From the NCBI RefSeq assembly GCF_030323265.1, contig NZ_CP104992.1, positions 1,115,501 to 1,179,500 of the forward strand: 64,000 nt of DNA, read 5' to 3'. This document shows positions 50,343 to 59,553 of the stretch, one piece after another (positions within the stretch are counted from its first letter, which is position 1; each line of letters opens with the position of its first letter). This DNA is from Terrirhizobium terrae. Lineage in GTDB: Bacteria > Pseudomonadota > Alphaproteobacteria > Rhizobiales > Rhizobiaceae. The notes under the pieces are model-generated. The model saw only the letters and a list, made by a program, of their open reading frames with translations, was not told the DNA's origin and searched no databases. The position numbers and the translations under genes were made by a program.

Positions 50343-51699
50343 TTAGGCTGCCAGCTGCCTGGCGAACTTTTCCAGGCCGCGCTCGACCTTGTCGAACATG
50401 TCGTCCACCTGCGCCTCGGTGATGATCATCGGCGGGCAGAAGGCAAGCGAGATCGCCGATCGCGCGGCTGATCACGCCCTCTTCCATCAGGACCGGGAAG
50501 AGTTTCGGGCCGAGCTGGCCGGCGTCGTATCCTTCGCGTGGCGCAAGCTCGAAAGCGCCGATCAGGCCGACGCCGCGGCTTTCGATGACGAGCGGATTGT
50601 CGGCGATCGCGGCAAGACGCGCCAGAAATTTTGGGCTGAGCGCCCGAACATTGCCGACGAGATCGCGCTCCTCGATGATGGCGATGTTTTCCAGCGCGAC
50701 GGCAGCGGCAACCGGATGGCCGGCGGCGGTGACGCCGTGGCCGAACGTGCCGATCTTCGCCGATTCATCCGCCAGCGGCTGGTAGACGTTTTCGTTGATC
50801 AGAAGCGCCGAGATCGGCTGGTAGGAGGACGAGATCTGCTTCGACAGCGTGATCATGTCGGGCTGAAGCTCGAAGGTCGTGGTGCCGAACATGTTGCCGG
50901 TGCGGCCGAAACCGCAGATCACCTCGTCGGCGATGAACAGCACGTCATACTTCTTCAGAACCTTCTGGATCGCCTCCCAATAGCCGGCCGGCGGCACGAT
51001 GACGCCACCCGCGCCCATAAGGGGCTCGCCGATGAAGGCGCCAACCGTATCGGGACCTTCCTTGAGGATCAGGTCCTCCAAGTCCTTGGCGCAGCGCTCG
51101 ACGAACTGCGCTTCGGTTTCGCCTTCGGTCTTGAACACCCGGTAATGCGGGCACGTCGTGTGCAGAACACGCGGCAACGGCAGGTCGAAGGAGCGGTGGT
51201 TGTTCGGCAGGCCGGTAAGGCTGGCAGCGGCAATGGTGACGCCGTGATAGCCCTTGATGCGCGAGATGATCTTCTTCTTGTCCGGCTTGCCGAGCGCGTT
51301 CGACCGGTACCAGACGATCTTCATCGCCGTGTCGTTGGCTTCCGAACCGGAATTGGTGAAATAGGCCTTGGACATCGGCACCGGCGCCATGTGGATGAGC
51401 TTTTCGGCAAGCTCGACCGACGGGCTGTGCGTGCGGGCGGTGAATGTGTGGTAATAGGGCAGCTTGGCCATCTGCTTCGTCGCGGCCTCGACGAGCCGGC
51501 TTTCGCCGAAACCGACGCCGACGCTCCAAAGACCCGCCATGCCCTCGATATATTGCTTGCCGGCATTGTCGTAGACATAGATGCCCTCGCCGCGATCGAT
51601 CACCAGCGCGCCATCGCGCTCCAGAGCGCGGGCATTGGTGTAGGAATGCAGGTGATAGGCCTTGTCACGGGCTTCAAGCGAATTGGGTTGAATGGTCAC
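50343..51699 (-). CDS. class III PLP aminotransferase (frameshifted)
   Basis: The protein of about 451 aa has TNSGSEANDTAMKIVWY, FIADEVICGFGRTGNMFG and the PLP-binding Lys in ITLSKQISSSYQPISAL, typical of omega-amino acid:pyruvate transaminases. The amino donor is unknown. A surplus base near 50452 breaks the C-terminus; removing it gives AIGDSLAFCPPMIITEAQVDD and an end at TAA 50343. It lies downstream of an M20 hydrolase gene (144 bases) on the same strand, facing a dipeptide transporter, which suggests a shared role in peptide or amino-acyl catabolism. Confidence 0.9.
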
Positions 51700-51842
51700 G
51701 ACGGGAACTCCTCCACGCGAATGCGTATAGGAATCTCATATGAGGAATCGGGAAGGTTGCCCACCCCCAAAAGCAGCCGAGAATGACGCCCGCCCCTCAA
51801 AATAATTGACGGGCGCCATCAGCCATTTTCATCGCTGACTTC

Positions 51843-53275
51843 TCAGCGGGACGTCATCGCCGCAATCGGCGGCTCGGACGATGCAGGGATCGGGCTCGTA
51901 TATTCCTGCCCCTTCTTGCGGCGCTTGAGATCTGCCCAGGCCGCCTCGCGCAACTGCTCGCTTGTCAGCGCTGCAAGCCCCGTCGCCGCCATGGCCTTTG
52001 CGACGGAAACCATGCCCTTATGGGCAAGCGGGCTCTTGCCCTGGGTCACGACCTGCCAGGTGTGAAGCTGCGTGCCTATGGCGAGCGTCGCGCCATAAGC
52101 CTGCACGGTGGGCACGACCCAGCTCACATCACCGACATCCGTCGAACCGCCCATCTGGCGGACCTCGTTATGGGGAGGCAGGACGAAGTCGGCGAGCGCG
52201 GTGTCGCGCGGCTCGATCCGCTCCTGCGCCCAGCTTGCGGCGATATCTTCCGGCGTCAGCGTGGCGCGGATCTTTTCGGCAAAGGCAATGTCCTCGCCGT
52301 CGAAGGCAGGCGCACCCATGCTCTCCCAGATATCCTGCATCGCATCCATCAGCGGCGTGTTGACGATGAGGTTGGAGACGCCGGCGAGAATGGTGCTCTC
52401 AACCTTGGTCTCGGTCATCAGCGCCGCACCTTCGGCGACCTTCTTGACCCGCTCGATCAGCGCGAGAAGCCCCTGGAGATCCGGCGAGCGCACCACGTAG
52501 CGCACCTTGGCATGGGCCTGCACGACATTCGGCGAAATACCGCCAGCATCGATGATGGCGGCATGGATACGGCAATCGGAGGGCATATGCTCGCGCATGT
52601 AATTGACGCCGACGCTCATCAACTCGACGGCATCGAGGGCACTTCTTCCCAGTTCCGGCACGGCGGCGGCGTGGGCCGCGCGGCCGGTGAAGGTGAAATC
52701 GATGCGGCAATTGGCAAGCGAGGTCTCGCGCTGCACGCCGGCAAAATTGCTCGGATGCCAGCTGATCGCGATATCGACATCGGAAAACGCGCCTTCGCGC
52801 ACCATGAAGGCCTTGGCGGCGCCTCCTCTTCGGCCGGGCAGCCGTAGTATCGCACACGCCCCGGCGTACCGGTCTTTTCCAGCCAGTCCTTCAGCGCGGT
52901 TGCCGCCAGAAGTGCACCCGACCCCAGCAGATTATGGCCGCAGCCATGGCCGCTGGCACCGGGCGTCGTCGGATCATGCTCAGTCGCGCCGGCTTTTTGG
53001 CTGAGACCTGCAAGCGCATCGTATTCACCGAGGAAGGCGATGACCGGACCGCCCTCGCCCGCCTCGCCCATCAGCGCGGTCGGGATGTTGGCGACATTGT
53101 CGGTGATTGCGAACCCCTGCGCCTCGAGCATCTCGCGGTGGGCGGCAGCGGACTGCGTCTCCATGTAGCAGGTTTCCGGCGTCTCCCAGACGCGGTCTGC
53201 CAGCTCGATGAAGACTTCCCTCTTGCGGTCCACCATGTCCCAGACGAGGGGAAGATTGGAATTGCCTGCGCTCAT
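51843..53275 (-). CDS. M20 family amidohydrolase, AbgB-like (frameshifted)
   Basis: The protein of about 477 aa has the metal motif ASGHGCGHNLLGSGALLAA, YYGCPAEEE and a bound-Asp region near GEYDAL. Its length and the GHGCGHN motif match the AbgB group (aminobenzoyl-glutamate or amidohydrolase/dipeptidase-like). Start ATG 53275. The frame breaks near 52822; one added base gives AEEEGAAKAFMVREGAF. It likely hydrolyses a peptide or N-acyl amino acid imported by the divergent dpp operon (inference). Confidence 0.88.
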
Positions 53276-53768
53276 GAAATCTGCCTTCAACAATGGATAG
53301 AGAAGGTTCGCATACCTACGCCATTCTGGAGGCAGCGCAACGGCTATTGCGACGAATTAAGGCGGCGCACACCAATTAGGCACCTTTTCGACACTTGTGA
53401 TCAACGGGTAAATCTTAGTGTCTCGACAACCGGTCCATAATCGCTATTCTCCCGCGCCACGGTACCAGGACACGTCTAGGACGAAACTCCAAACCGGAAA
53501 ACAAACATGGGGTGAGCACGCCAAACCGGAGCATGATGTTCCAAGATAGACTGCAAGGGAGAAAATCCAGCCCTTGATGCCTGTCGGACCATCGATTCGG
53601 TCGGCGATGAAATTCATTCCGCATTGGGGAAAATATACGACCGGCACGGCACTCGCGCGCCGGTCAGGAGGTGACTACAACAAGACTTGTCCAGAGGGTG
53701 CGCCAGCCGCACTAAAAAATCAGGAAATCAACCGTGCCGGCCGCGCCGGTACAGGTAGGGAGACTAAC
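53276..53768. other. dppA / M20 hydrolase intergenic region
   Basis: A stretch of about 490 bp between divergent operons. A possible sigma-70-like site TCGACA (53423-53428) with TATTCT (53445-53450) and 16-base spacing could serve dppA; confidence is low. No ORF has a credible start and product. Confidence 0.4.
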
Positions 53769-55367
53769 ATGAAACGTACGCTTACTTTTGCGGCAGCAGC
53801 GCTTCTGTCCGCGACATTCTTTGCCGGTGCTGCCAGCGCCAAGACCTTCGTCTATTGCTCGGAAGGTTCGCCGGAAGGCTTCGACCCGGGCATGTACACC
53901 GCCGGCACCACCTTCGACGCTTCGGCTCACCCGATCTACAACCGCCTTCTGGAGTTCAAGCCGGGCACGACCGAGCCGGAAGCCGGCCTTGCCGAAAGCT
54001 GGACCGTTTCTGAAGACGGCACCGTCTACACCTTCAAGCTGCGTTCAGGCGTGAAGTTCCAGACCACCGACTACTTCACCCCGACCCGCGAGCTGAACGC
54101 CGACGACGTGCTGTTCTCGCTCGAGCGCCAGATCAAGCCGGATCATCCGTGGGCACAGTACATCGCTGGCGCTTCCTGGGAATACGCTGCCGGCATGGGC
54201 TTCCCGGAACTGATCAAGACGATCGAAAAGGTTGATGACCTGACCGTCAAGATCACCCTGAACAAGCCGGAAGCTCCGTTCCTCGCCAACCTTGCCATGC
54301 CGTTCGCTTCGATCGCATCGAAGGAATATGCAGACACGCTCGACAAGGAAGGCAAGAAGGAACAGCTGAACCAGCAGCCGGTCGGCACCGGTCCGTTCAC
54401 CTTCGTCGCCTACCAGCAGGACGCCATCATCCGCTACAAGAAGAACGCCGATTACTGGGGCACCGCTCCGAAGATCGACGACCTCGTCTTCGCGATCACG
54501 ACCGATGCCGCCGTTCGCTACCAGAAGCTGAAGGCTGGCGAATGCCACCTGATGCCGTTCCCGAACGCTGCAGACGTCGAGATCGATGAAGTCCGACTCC
54601 AACCTCAAGGTTCTGGAGCAGGAAGGCCTCAACGTAGCCTACATGGCCTACAACACCACCCAGGCTCCGTTCGACAAGCCGGAAGTCCGTAAGGCGCTGA
54701 ACCAGGCGATCAACAAGAAGGCGATCGTCGACGCCGTGTTCCAGGGCATGGCAACGCCGGCCAAGAACCCGATCCCGCCGACCATGTGGTCCTACAACGA
54801 AGCAACCCAGGACGACGCATACGACCTCGACGCCGCCAAGAAGGCGCTCGAAGCTGCTGGCGTCAAGGATCTTTCCATGAAGATCTGGGCAATGCCGGTT
54901 TCGCGCCCGTACATGCTGAACGCACGTCGCGCCGCTGAAATCATGCAGGACGACTTCGCCAAGATCGGCGTCAAGGTCGAGATCGTTTCCTACGAATGGG
55001 CCGAATATCTCGACCGTTCGAAGGCAAAGGACCGTGACGGCGCCGTCATCCTCGGCTGGACCGGCGACAACGGCGACCCGGACAACTTCCTCGACACCCT
55101 GCTGGGCTGCAACGCTGTTGGCGGCAACAACCGCGCCCAGTGGTGCAACCAGGAATTCGATGCACTGGTGAAGAAGGCCAAGGTCACGTCCAACCAGGAA
55201 GAGCGCACGAAGCTCTATGAAGAAGCACAGACCGTCTTCAAGAAGGACGCACCCTGGGCAACCATCGACCACTCCTCTCCATCGTTCCGATGGCCAAGGG
55301 CGTAACCGGCTTTACCCAGAGCCCGCTCGGTGACTTCACCTTCGAAGCTGTCGATATCGCCGAGTAA
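53769..55367 (+). CDS. dppA: dipeptide ABC transporter, substrate-binding protein (two frameshifts)
   Basis: The protein of about 532 aa has a signal peptide (MKRTLTFAAAALLSATFF, cleavage after ASA), then KTFVYCSEGSPEGFDPGMY, a standard DppA start, and SBP_bac_5 features such as the KPEVRKALNQAINKKAIVDAV block. A surplus base near 54585 and a missing base near 55275 break it. Corrections give ADVEIMKSDSNLK and DHSLSIVPMAKGV or similar. It captures dipeptides (often also delta-aminolevulinate or haem) in the periplasm. A hairpin follows before dppB. Confidence 0.94.
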
Positions 55368-55388
55368 TCCGGCCACATCACAACTTTT

Positions 55389-55424
55389 TGCCGCGGGATA
55401 CATTGCGTTTCCCGCGGCATTTTC
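55389..55424 (+). terminator. hairpin between dppA and dppB
   Basis: TGCCGCGGGA and TCCCGCGGCA (55389-55398 and 55410-55419) are followed by TTTTC. As in other binding-protein operons it probably ends or stabilises most dppA transcripts, so the binding protein is made in excess of DppBCDF. That role is inference. Confidence 0.75.
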
Positions 55425-55528
55425 TTATGAGACGCCCAAAAATGTGGCGTTGACGCCGCAATTGCCGCTTCCCTGGGCTTGACAAGAAGCTGGAAACCGG
55501 CCCGCAACAAACCCTTAAAGGTTTTAGA

Positions 55529-56533
55529 ATGTTTGGCTTTCTCTTGCGGCGGCTCGCCGTGCTGATCCCGACTTTCCTCGGGGTCTCCATCATCGCCTTC
55601 TCCTTCATCCGGCTTCTTCCGGGCGATCCGGTGGCGCTTCTATCCGGCGAACGCGTCATGTCGCCCGAGCGCCATGCGCAGATTTCCGCGCAGCTCGGCA
55701 TGGACCGGCCGCTGGTCATCCAGTATTTCGATTATCTCGGTGGCGTGCTGACGGGTGACTTCGGTTCGTCGATCGTGTCCAAGAAGCCGATCCTCGACCA
55801 GTTCTGGGCATTGTTTCCCGCGACCGTCGAATTGTCGCTGTTCGCCATGCTGATCGCCGTAGCATTTGGCATCCCGGCCGGCGTGATCGCCGCCATCAAG
55901 CGCGGCTCGATATTCGACCAGGGCCTGATGGGCATCGCGCTCGTGGGTTACTCCATGCCGATCTTCTGGTGGGGCCTGCTGCTGATCATCCTGTTTTCCG
56001 GCACCCTGCAGTGGTTCCCGGTGTCGGGCCGCATCTCGCTGATGTTCTATTTCCCGCAGGTCACCGGCTTCATGCTGATCGACTCGCTCATTTCCGGCCA
56101 GAAGGGCGCCTTCGCCTCGGCGATCAGCCACCTGGCGCTGCCATCGATCGTGCTCGCGACCATTCCGCTCGCCGTCATCGCCCGCCAGACCCGTTCGGCC
56201 ATGCTGGAAGTCCTCTCCGAGGATTACGTCCGCACCGCCCGCGCCAAGGGCCTGTCGCCCTTCCGCGTCGTCGGCGTGCACGCGCTGCGCAACGCCATGA
56301 TCCCGGTCATCACCACGATCGGCCTGCAGATCGGCGTCATGCTGGCAGGCGCGATCCTGACCGAGACGATCTTCTCCTGGCCGGGCATCGGCAAGTGGAT
56401 GGTCGACAGCGTGTTCCGTCGCGACTACCCGGTCATCCAGGGCGGTCTTCTCCTGATCGCCGGCATCATCATGACCGTCAATCTCATCGTTGATCTGCTC
56501 TACGGCCTGATCAACCCGCGTATTCGTCACTGA
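55529..56533 (+). CDS. dppB: dipeptide ABC transporter, permease
   Basis: The 334-aa inner-membrane protein begins MFGFLLRRLAVLIPTFLGV with six predicted spans and the permease loop YVRTARAKGLSPFRVVGVHALRNAM. This is the DppB/OppB class. It forms the channel with DppC. The ribosome binding site is weak (AAAGG). The frame is intact. Confidence 0.95.
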   Translation: MFGFLLRRLAVLIPTFLGVSIIAFSFIRLLPGDPVALLSGERVMSPERHAQISAQLGMDRPLVIQYFDYLGGVLTGDFGSSIVSKKPILDQFWALFPATVELSLFAMLIAVAFGIPAGVIAAIKRGSIFDQGLMGIALVGYSMPIFWWGLLLIILFSGTLQWFPVSGRISLMFYFPQVTGFMLIDSLISGQKGAFASAISHLALPSIVLATIPLAVIARQTRSAMLEVLSEDYVRTARAKGLSPFRVVGVHALRNAMIPVITTIGLQIGVMLAGAILTETIFSWPGIGKWMVDSVFRRDYPVIQGGLLLIAGIIMTVNLIVDLLYGLINPRIRH

Positions 56534-56560
56534 TCCGCCGAGAAGAAGGAGCAAAATCCC

Positions 56561-57478
56561 ATGGCAGATGCAATCACAACCAAGACCTCCGAGCCGGTGA
56601 CATCCTCGCAGATGCGCCGCCAGATGCTCAAGGAGTTCTGGTTCTACTTCTCCGAAAACCGCGGCGCCGTGATCGGCCTCTACGTTTTCGTCGCACTGGT
56701 CTTCGTCGCGGTCTTCGCTTCGTTCATCGCCCCGCACTCGCCTTTCGAACAGTATCGCGACGCGGTGCTGATGCCGCCGGCATGGACCGAAGGCGGCAGC
56801 TGGACCTATGTTCTCGGCACCGACCCGGTCGGCCGCGACATCCTCTCGCGCCTGATCTATGGCGCCCAGTATTCGCTCTTCATCGGCGTCTTCGTCACCT
56901 CCCTGTCGTTGGTCGGCGGCATCCTGGTCGGCCTGATCGCCGGTTACTACCGCGGCTGGGTCGACACCGTCATCATGCGCCTGATGGACATCATCCTGGC
57001 CTTCCCGTCGCTGCTGCTGGCGCTGGTTCTGGTTGCGATCCTCGGGCCCAGCCTGACCAACGGCATGATCGCCATCGCGCTGACGCTGCAGCCGCATTTC
57101 GTGCGCCTGACGCGCGCGGCCGTGATGGCCGAGAAGACCCGCGACTACGTGACGGCCGCCCGCATTGCCGGCGCCAGCCCGCTGCGCCTGATGTTCCGCA
57201 CCATCCTGCCGAACTGTACCGCGCCGCTGATCGTCCAGGCGACCCTGTCCTTCTCGAACGCCATTCTCGACGCGGCGGCCCTCGGCTTCCTCGGTATGGG
57301 CGCCCAGCCGCCGGCTCCCGAATGGGGCACGATGCTGGCCGAAGCCCGCGAGTTCATCCTGCGCGCCTGGTGGGTCGTCACCTTCCCGGGCCTTGCAATC
57401 CTCATCACCGTTCTTGCCATCAACCTGATGGGCGACGGCCTGCGCGACGCGCTTGACCCGAAACTGAAGAGGTCCTGA
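56561..57478 (+). CDS. dppC: dipeptide ABC transporter, permease
   Basis: The 305-aa inner-membrane protein starts with a polar segment, then a membrane anchor (GAVIGLYVFVALVFVAVFAS), the periplasmic HPLGTD-like turn (VLGTDPVGRDILSRLIYG) and the loop YVTAARIAGASPLRLMFRTILPN. GAGAAGAAGGAG gives the ribosome binding site. It follows dppB by 27 bases. The frame is intact. Confidence 0.95.
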   Translation: MADAITTKTSEPVTSSQMRRQMLKEFWFYFSENRGAVIGLYVFVALVFVAVFASFIAPHSPFEQYRDAVLMPPAWTEGGSWTYVLGTDPVGRDILSRLIYGAQYSLFIGVFVTSLSLVGGILVGLIAGYYRGWVDTVIMRLMDIILAFPSLLLALVLVAILGPSLTNGMIAIALTLQPHFVRLTRAAVMAEKTRDYVTAARIAGASPLRLMFRTILPNCTAPLIVQATLSFSNAILDAAALGFLGMGAQPPAPEWGTMLAEAREFILRAWWVVTFPGLAILITVLAINLMGDGLRDALDPKLKRS

Positions 57479-57480
57479 TC

Positions 57481-58356
57481 ATGGCGCTTCTGCAAATCGA
57501 CAATCTCACCGTCGAATTCGAAACCGCGACCGGCTGGTTCCGCGCCGTCGATGGTGTCTCCATCTCCGTCGACAAGGCGGAGGTTCTTGCCATCGTCGGT
57601 GAATCCGGCTCCGGCAAGTCCGTCTCGATGCTGGCCGTCATGGGCCTCCTGCCTTGGACGGCAAAGATCACCGCCGACCGCATGCTGTTCGAAGGCAAAG
57701 ATATCCAGAAGCTCTCAGCTGCCGAGCGCCGCAAGCTGATCGGCAAGGATATCGCGATGATCTTCCAGGAGCCGATCGCCAGCCTCAACCCGTGCTTCAC
57801 GGTTGGCTTCCAGATTGAGGAAGTGCTGCGCATCCACCTCGGTCTGGGCAAGAAGGACCGCCGCGCCCGCGCCATCGAACTGTTCAAGCAGGTCGGTCTT
57901 CCGAACCCGGAAGAGCGCATGAACGCCTTCCCGCACCAGATGTCGGGTGGCCAGTGCCAGCGCGTGATGATCGCCATCGCGATCGCCTGCAACCCGAAGC
58001 TCCTGATCGCCGACGAGCCGACCACCGCGCTCGACGTGACGATCCAGAAGCAGATCCTCGACCTGATCATGGACCTGCAGGCTCGCACCGGCATGGGCCT
58101 GATCATGATCACCCATGATATGGGCGTCGTCGCCGAGACCGCCGACCGCGTCGTCGTGCAGTACAAGGGCCGCAAGATGGAAGAAGCAGACGTGCTCTCG
58201 CTTTTCGAAAGCCCGAAGAGCAACTATACGAAGGCGCTTCTGGCGGCCCTGCCGGAAAACGCCACCGGCGACCGCCTGACCACCGTTTCCGCCTTCTTCG
58301 ACGGCAATCCGGAACCAGCCCCTTCCGCGGCAACGAGCGCTGGAGCAAACGCATGA
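57481..58356 (+). CDS. dppD: dipeptide ABC transporter, ATP-binding protein
   Basis: The 291-aa ATPase has Walker A GESGSGKSVSM, signature MSGGQCQRVMIAIA, Walker B LLIADEPTTALD, and the C-terminal oligopeptide-transporter extension (KSNYTKALLAALPE), though it lacks the iron-sulfur Cys set of some members. It starts 2 bases after dppC and overlaps dppF as ATGA. Confidence 0.95.
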   Translation: MALLQIDNLTVEFETATGWFRAVDGVSISVDKAEVLAIVGESGSGKSVSMLAVMGLLPWTAKITADRMLFEGKDIQKLSAAERRKLIGKDIAMIFQEPIASLNPCFTVGFQIEEVLRIHLGLGKKDRRARAIELFKQVGLPNPEERMNAFPHQMSGGQCQRVMIAIAIACNPKLLIADEPTTALDVTIQKQILDLIMDLQARTGMGLIMITHDMGVVAETADRVVVQYKGRKMEEADVLSLFESPKSNYTKALLAALPENATGDRLTTVSAFFDGNPEPAPSAATSAGANA

Positions 58357-59195
58357 GCGACACCAATACCCCCATGCTCGAAGTGCGCGACATCAAGCGC
58401 GACTACGAACTGCCGGCCGGCTTCATGAAGCCGAAGAAGACGCTTCATGCGGTGAAGGGCGTGTCCTTCAAGCTGGAGCGCGGCAAGACGCTTGCGATCG
58501 TCGGTGAATCTGGCTGCGGTAAGTCCACGCTTGCCCGCATGATTACCTTCATCGACGAGCCGACATCAGGCGATCTGATCATTGACGGCAAGAAGATGGA
58601 TACCCGTCCTGGCCATCTGACCCCGGAAATGCGCCAGAAGGTGCAGATCATCTTCCAGAACCCCTATGGCTCGCTCAACCCGCGCCAGAAGATCGGCGAC
58701 GTTCTGGGCGAACCGCTGGCGATCAACACCGACCTGTCTGCTGCCGAGCGCCGCAACCGCGCCACCGAAATGCTGATCAAGGTCGGCCTCGGCCCGGAAC
58801 ACTATAATCGCTACCCGCACATGTTCTCCGGCGGCCAGCGCCAGCGTATCGCCATTGCGCGCGCGCTGATGATGAACCCGAAGCTGCTCGTGCTGGACGA
58901 ACCGGTTTCGGCCCTCGACCTTTCGGTCCAGGCCCAGGTGCTGAACCTGCTCGCCGACCTGCAGGACGAATTCGACCTCACCTACGTCTTCATCAGCCAC
59001 GACCTCTCGGTCGTTCGCTACATCGCCGACGAGGTGATGGTGATGTATTTCGGCGAAGCGGTCGAATACGGCACGCGCGACGAGGTGTTTTCGGCACCGA
59101 AGCACGAGTATACGCAGACCTTGTTCAAGGCGACGCCGCGTGCGGATGTGGAATCGATCCGTGCGCGTATTGCCAAGAAGAAGGCTGTGGCCTGA
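58353..59195 (+). CDS. dppF: dipeptide ABC transporter, ATP-binding protein
   Basis: The 280-aa ATPase has Walker A GESGCGKSTLAR, signature FSGGQRQRIAIARA, Walker B LLVLDEPVSALD and the HEYTQTLFKATP ending of DppF/OppF. It pairs with DppD. It closes the operon; a family A repeat follows 20 bases later. The frame is intact. Confidence 0.95.
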   Translation: MSDTNTPMLEVRDIKRDYELPAGFMKPKKTLHAVKGVSFKLERGKTLAIVGESGCGKSTLARMITFIDEPTSGDLIIDGKKMDTRPGHLTPEMRQKVQIIFQNPYGSLNPRQKIGDVLGEPLAINTDLSAAERRNRATEMLIKVGLGPEHYNRYPHMFSGGQRQRIAIARALMMNPKLLVLDEPVSALDLSVQAQVLNLLADLQDEFDLTYVFISHDLSVVRYIADEVMVMYFGEAVEYGTRDEVFSAPKHEYTQTLFKATPRADVESIRARIAKKKAVA

Positions 59196-59215
59196 TCGGC
59201 CACTCCACGCTGGAC

Positions 59216-59301
59216 GTCATCCTCGGCCTTGTGCCGAGGATCTATGTACGTCGTGACAAGTCGCATCTCCGGCAGATGCTCGGGACATGCCCGAGCATGA
59301 C
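59216..59301. repeat. palindromic intergenic element (family A)
   Basis: GTCAT (59216) to ATGAC (59301). Its hairpins are CCTCGGC-CTTGT-GCCGAGG and GCTCGGG-ACATG-CCCGAGC, separated by about 40 bases. It follows the dppF stop. Confidence 0.82.
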
Positions 59302-59432
59302 GGCGAAGCAAGTGGAGCCGTATTGCTCCAATCATTTTCCCACTGAAAGAAGCAATCATCTGGTCACCGGCCAAGTTTAGCCCGTGCCGTGGAGAAAGAC
59401 GGTAGCTGGCGGGCAATGCCCGGCTGCGTCAT

Positions 59433-59551
59433 CCCCCTCATCCGCCCTTCGGCCGCCCTCTCCCCGAGGGGAGAAGGAGGAACACTGCAGCGCCGGCGCT
59501 CTTCCTCTCCCCTAGGGGAGAGGGTGGCCGAGCGGAGACCCGGGTGAGGGG
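59433..59551. repeat. palindromic intergenic element (family B)
   Basis: The outer ends CCCCCTCA and TGAGGGGG are inverted. Inside are two hairpins, CTCTCCCCGAGGGGAGA and CTCTCCCCTAGGGGAGAG. It sits directly beside the pbpC stop at 59554. Related to 35541 and 61723. Confidence 0.8.
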
Positions 59552-59553
59552 GC

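Noticed and set aside
55640..57097. 485-codon minus-strand frame across dppB and dppC
   Set aside because: It spans two well-supported permease genes and has the Asp/Gln/Arg-rich composition of a shadow frame.
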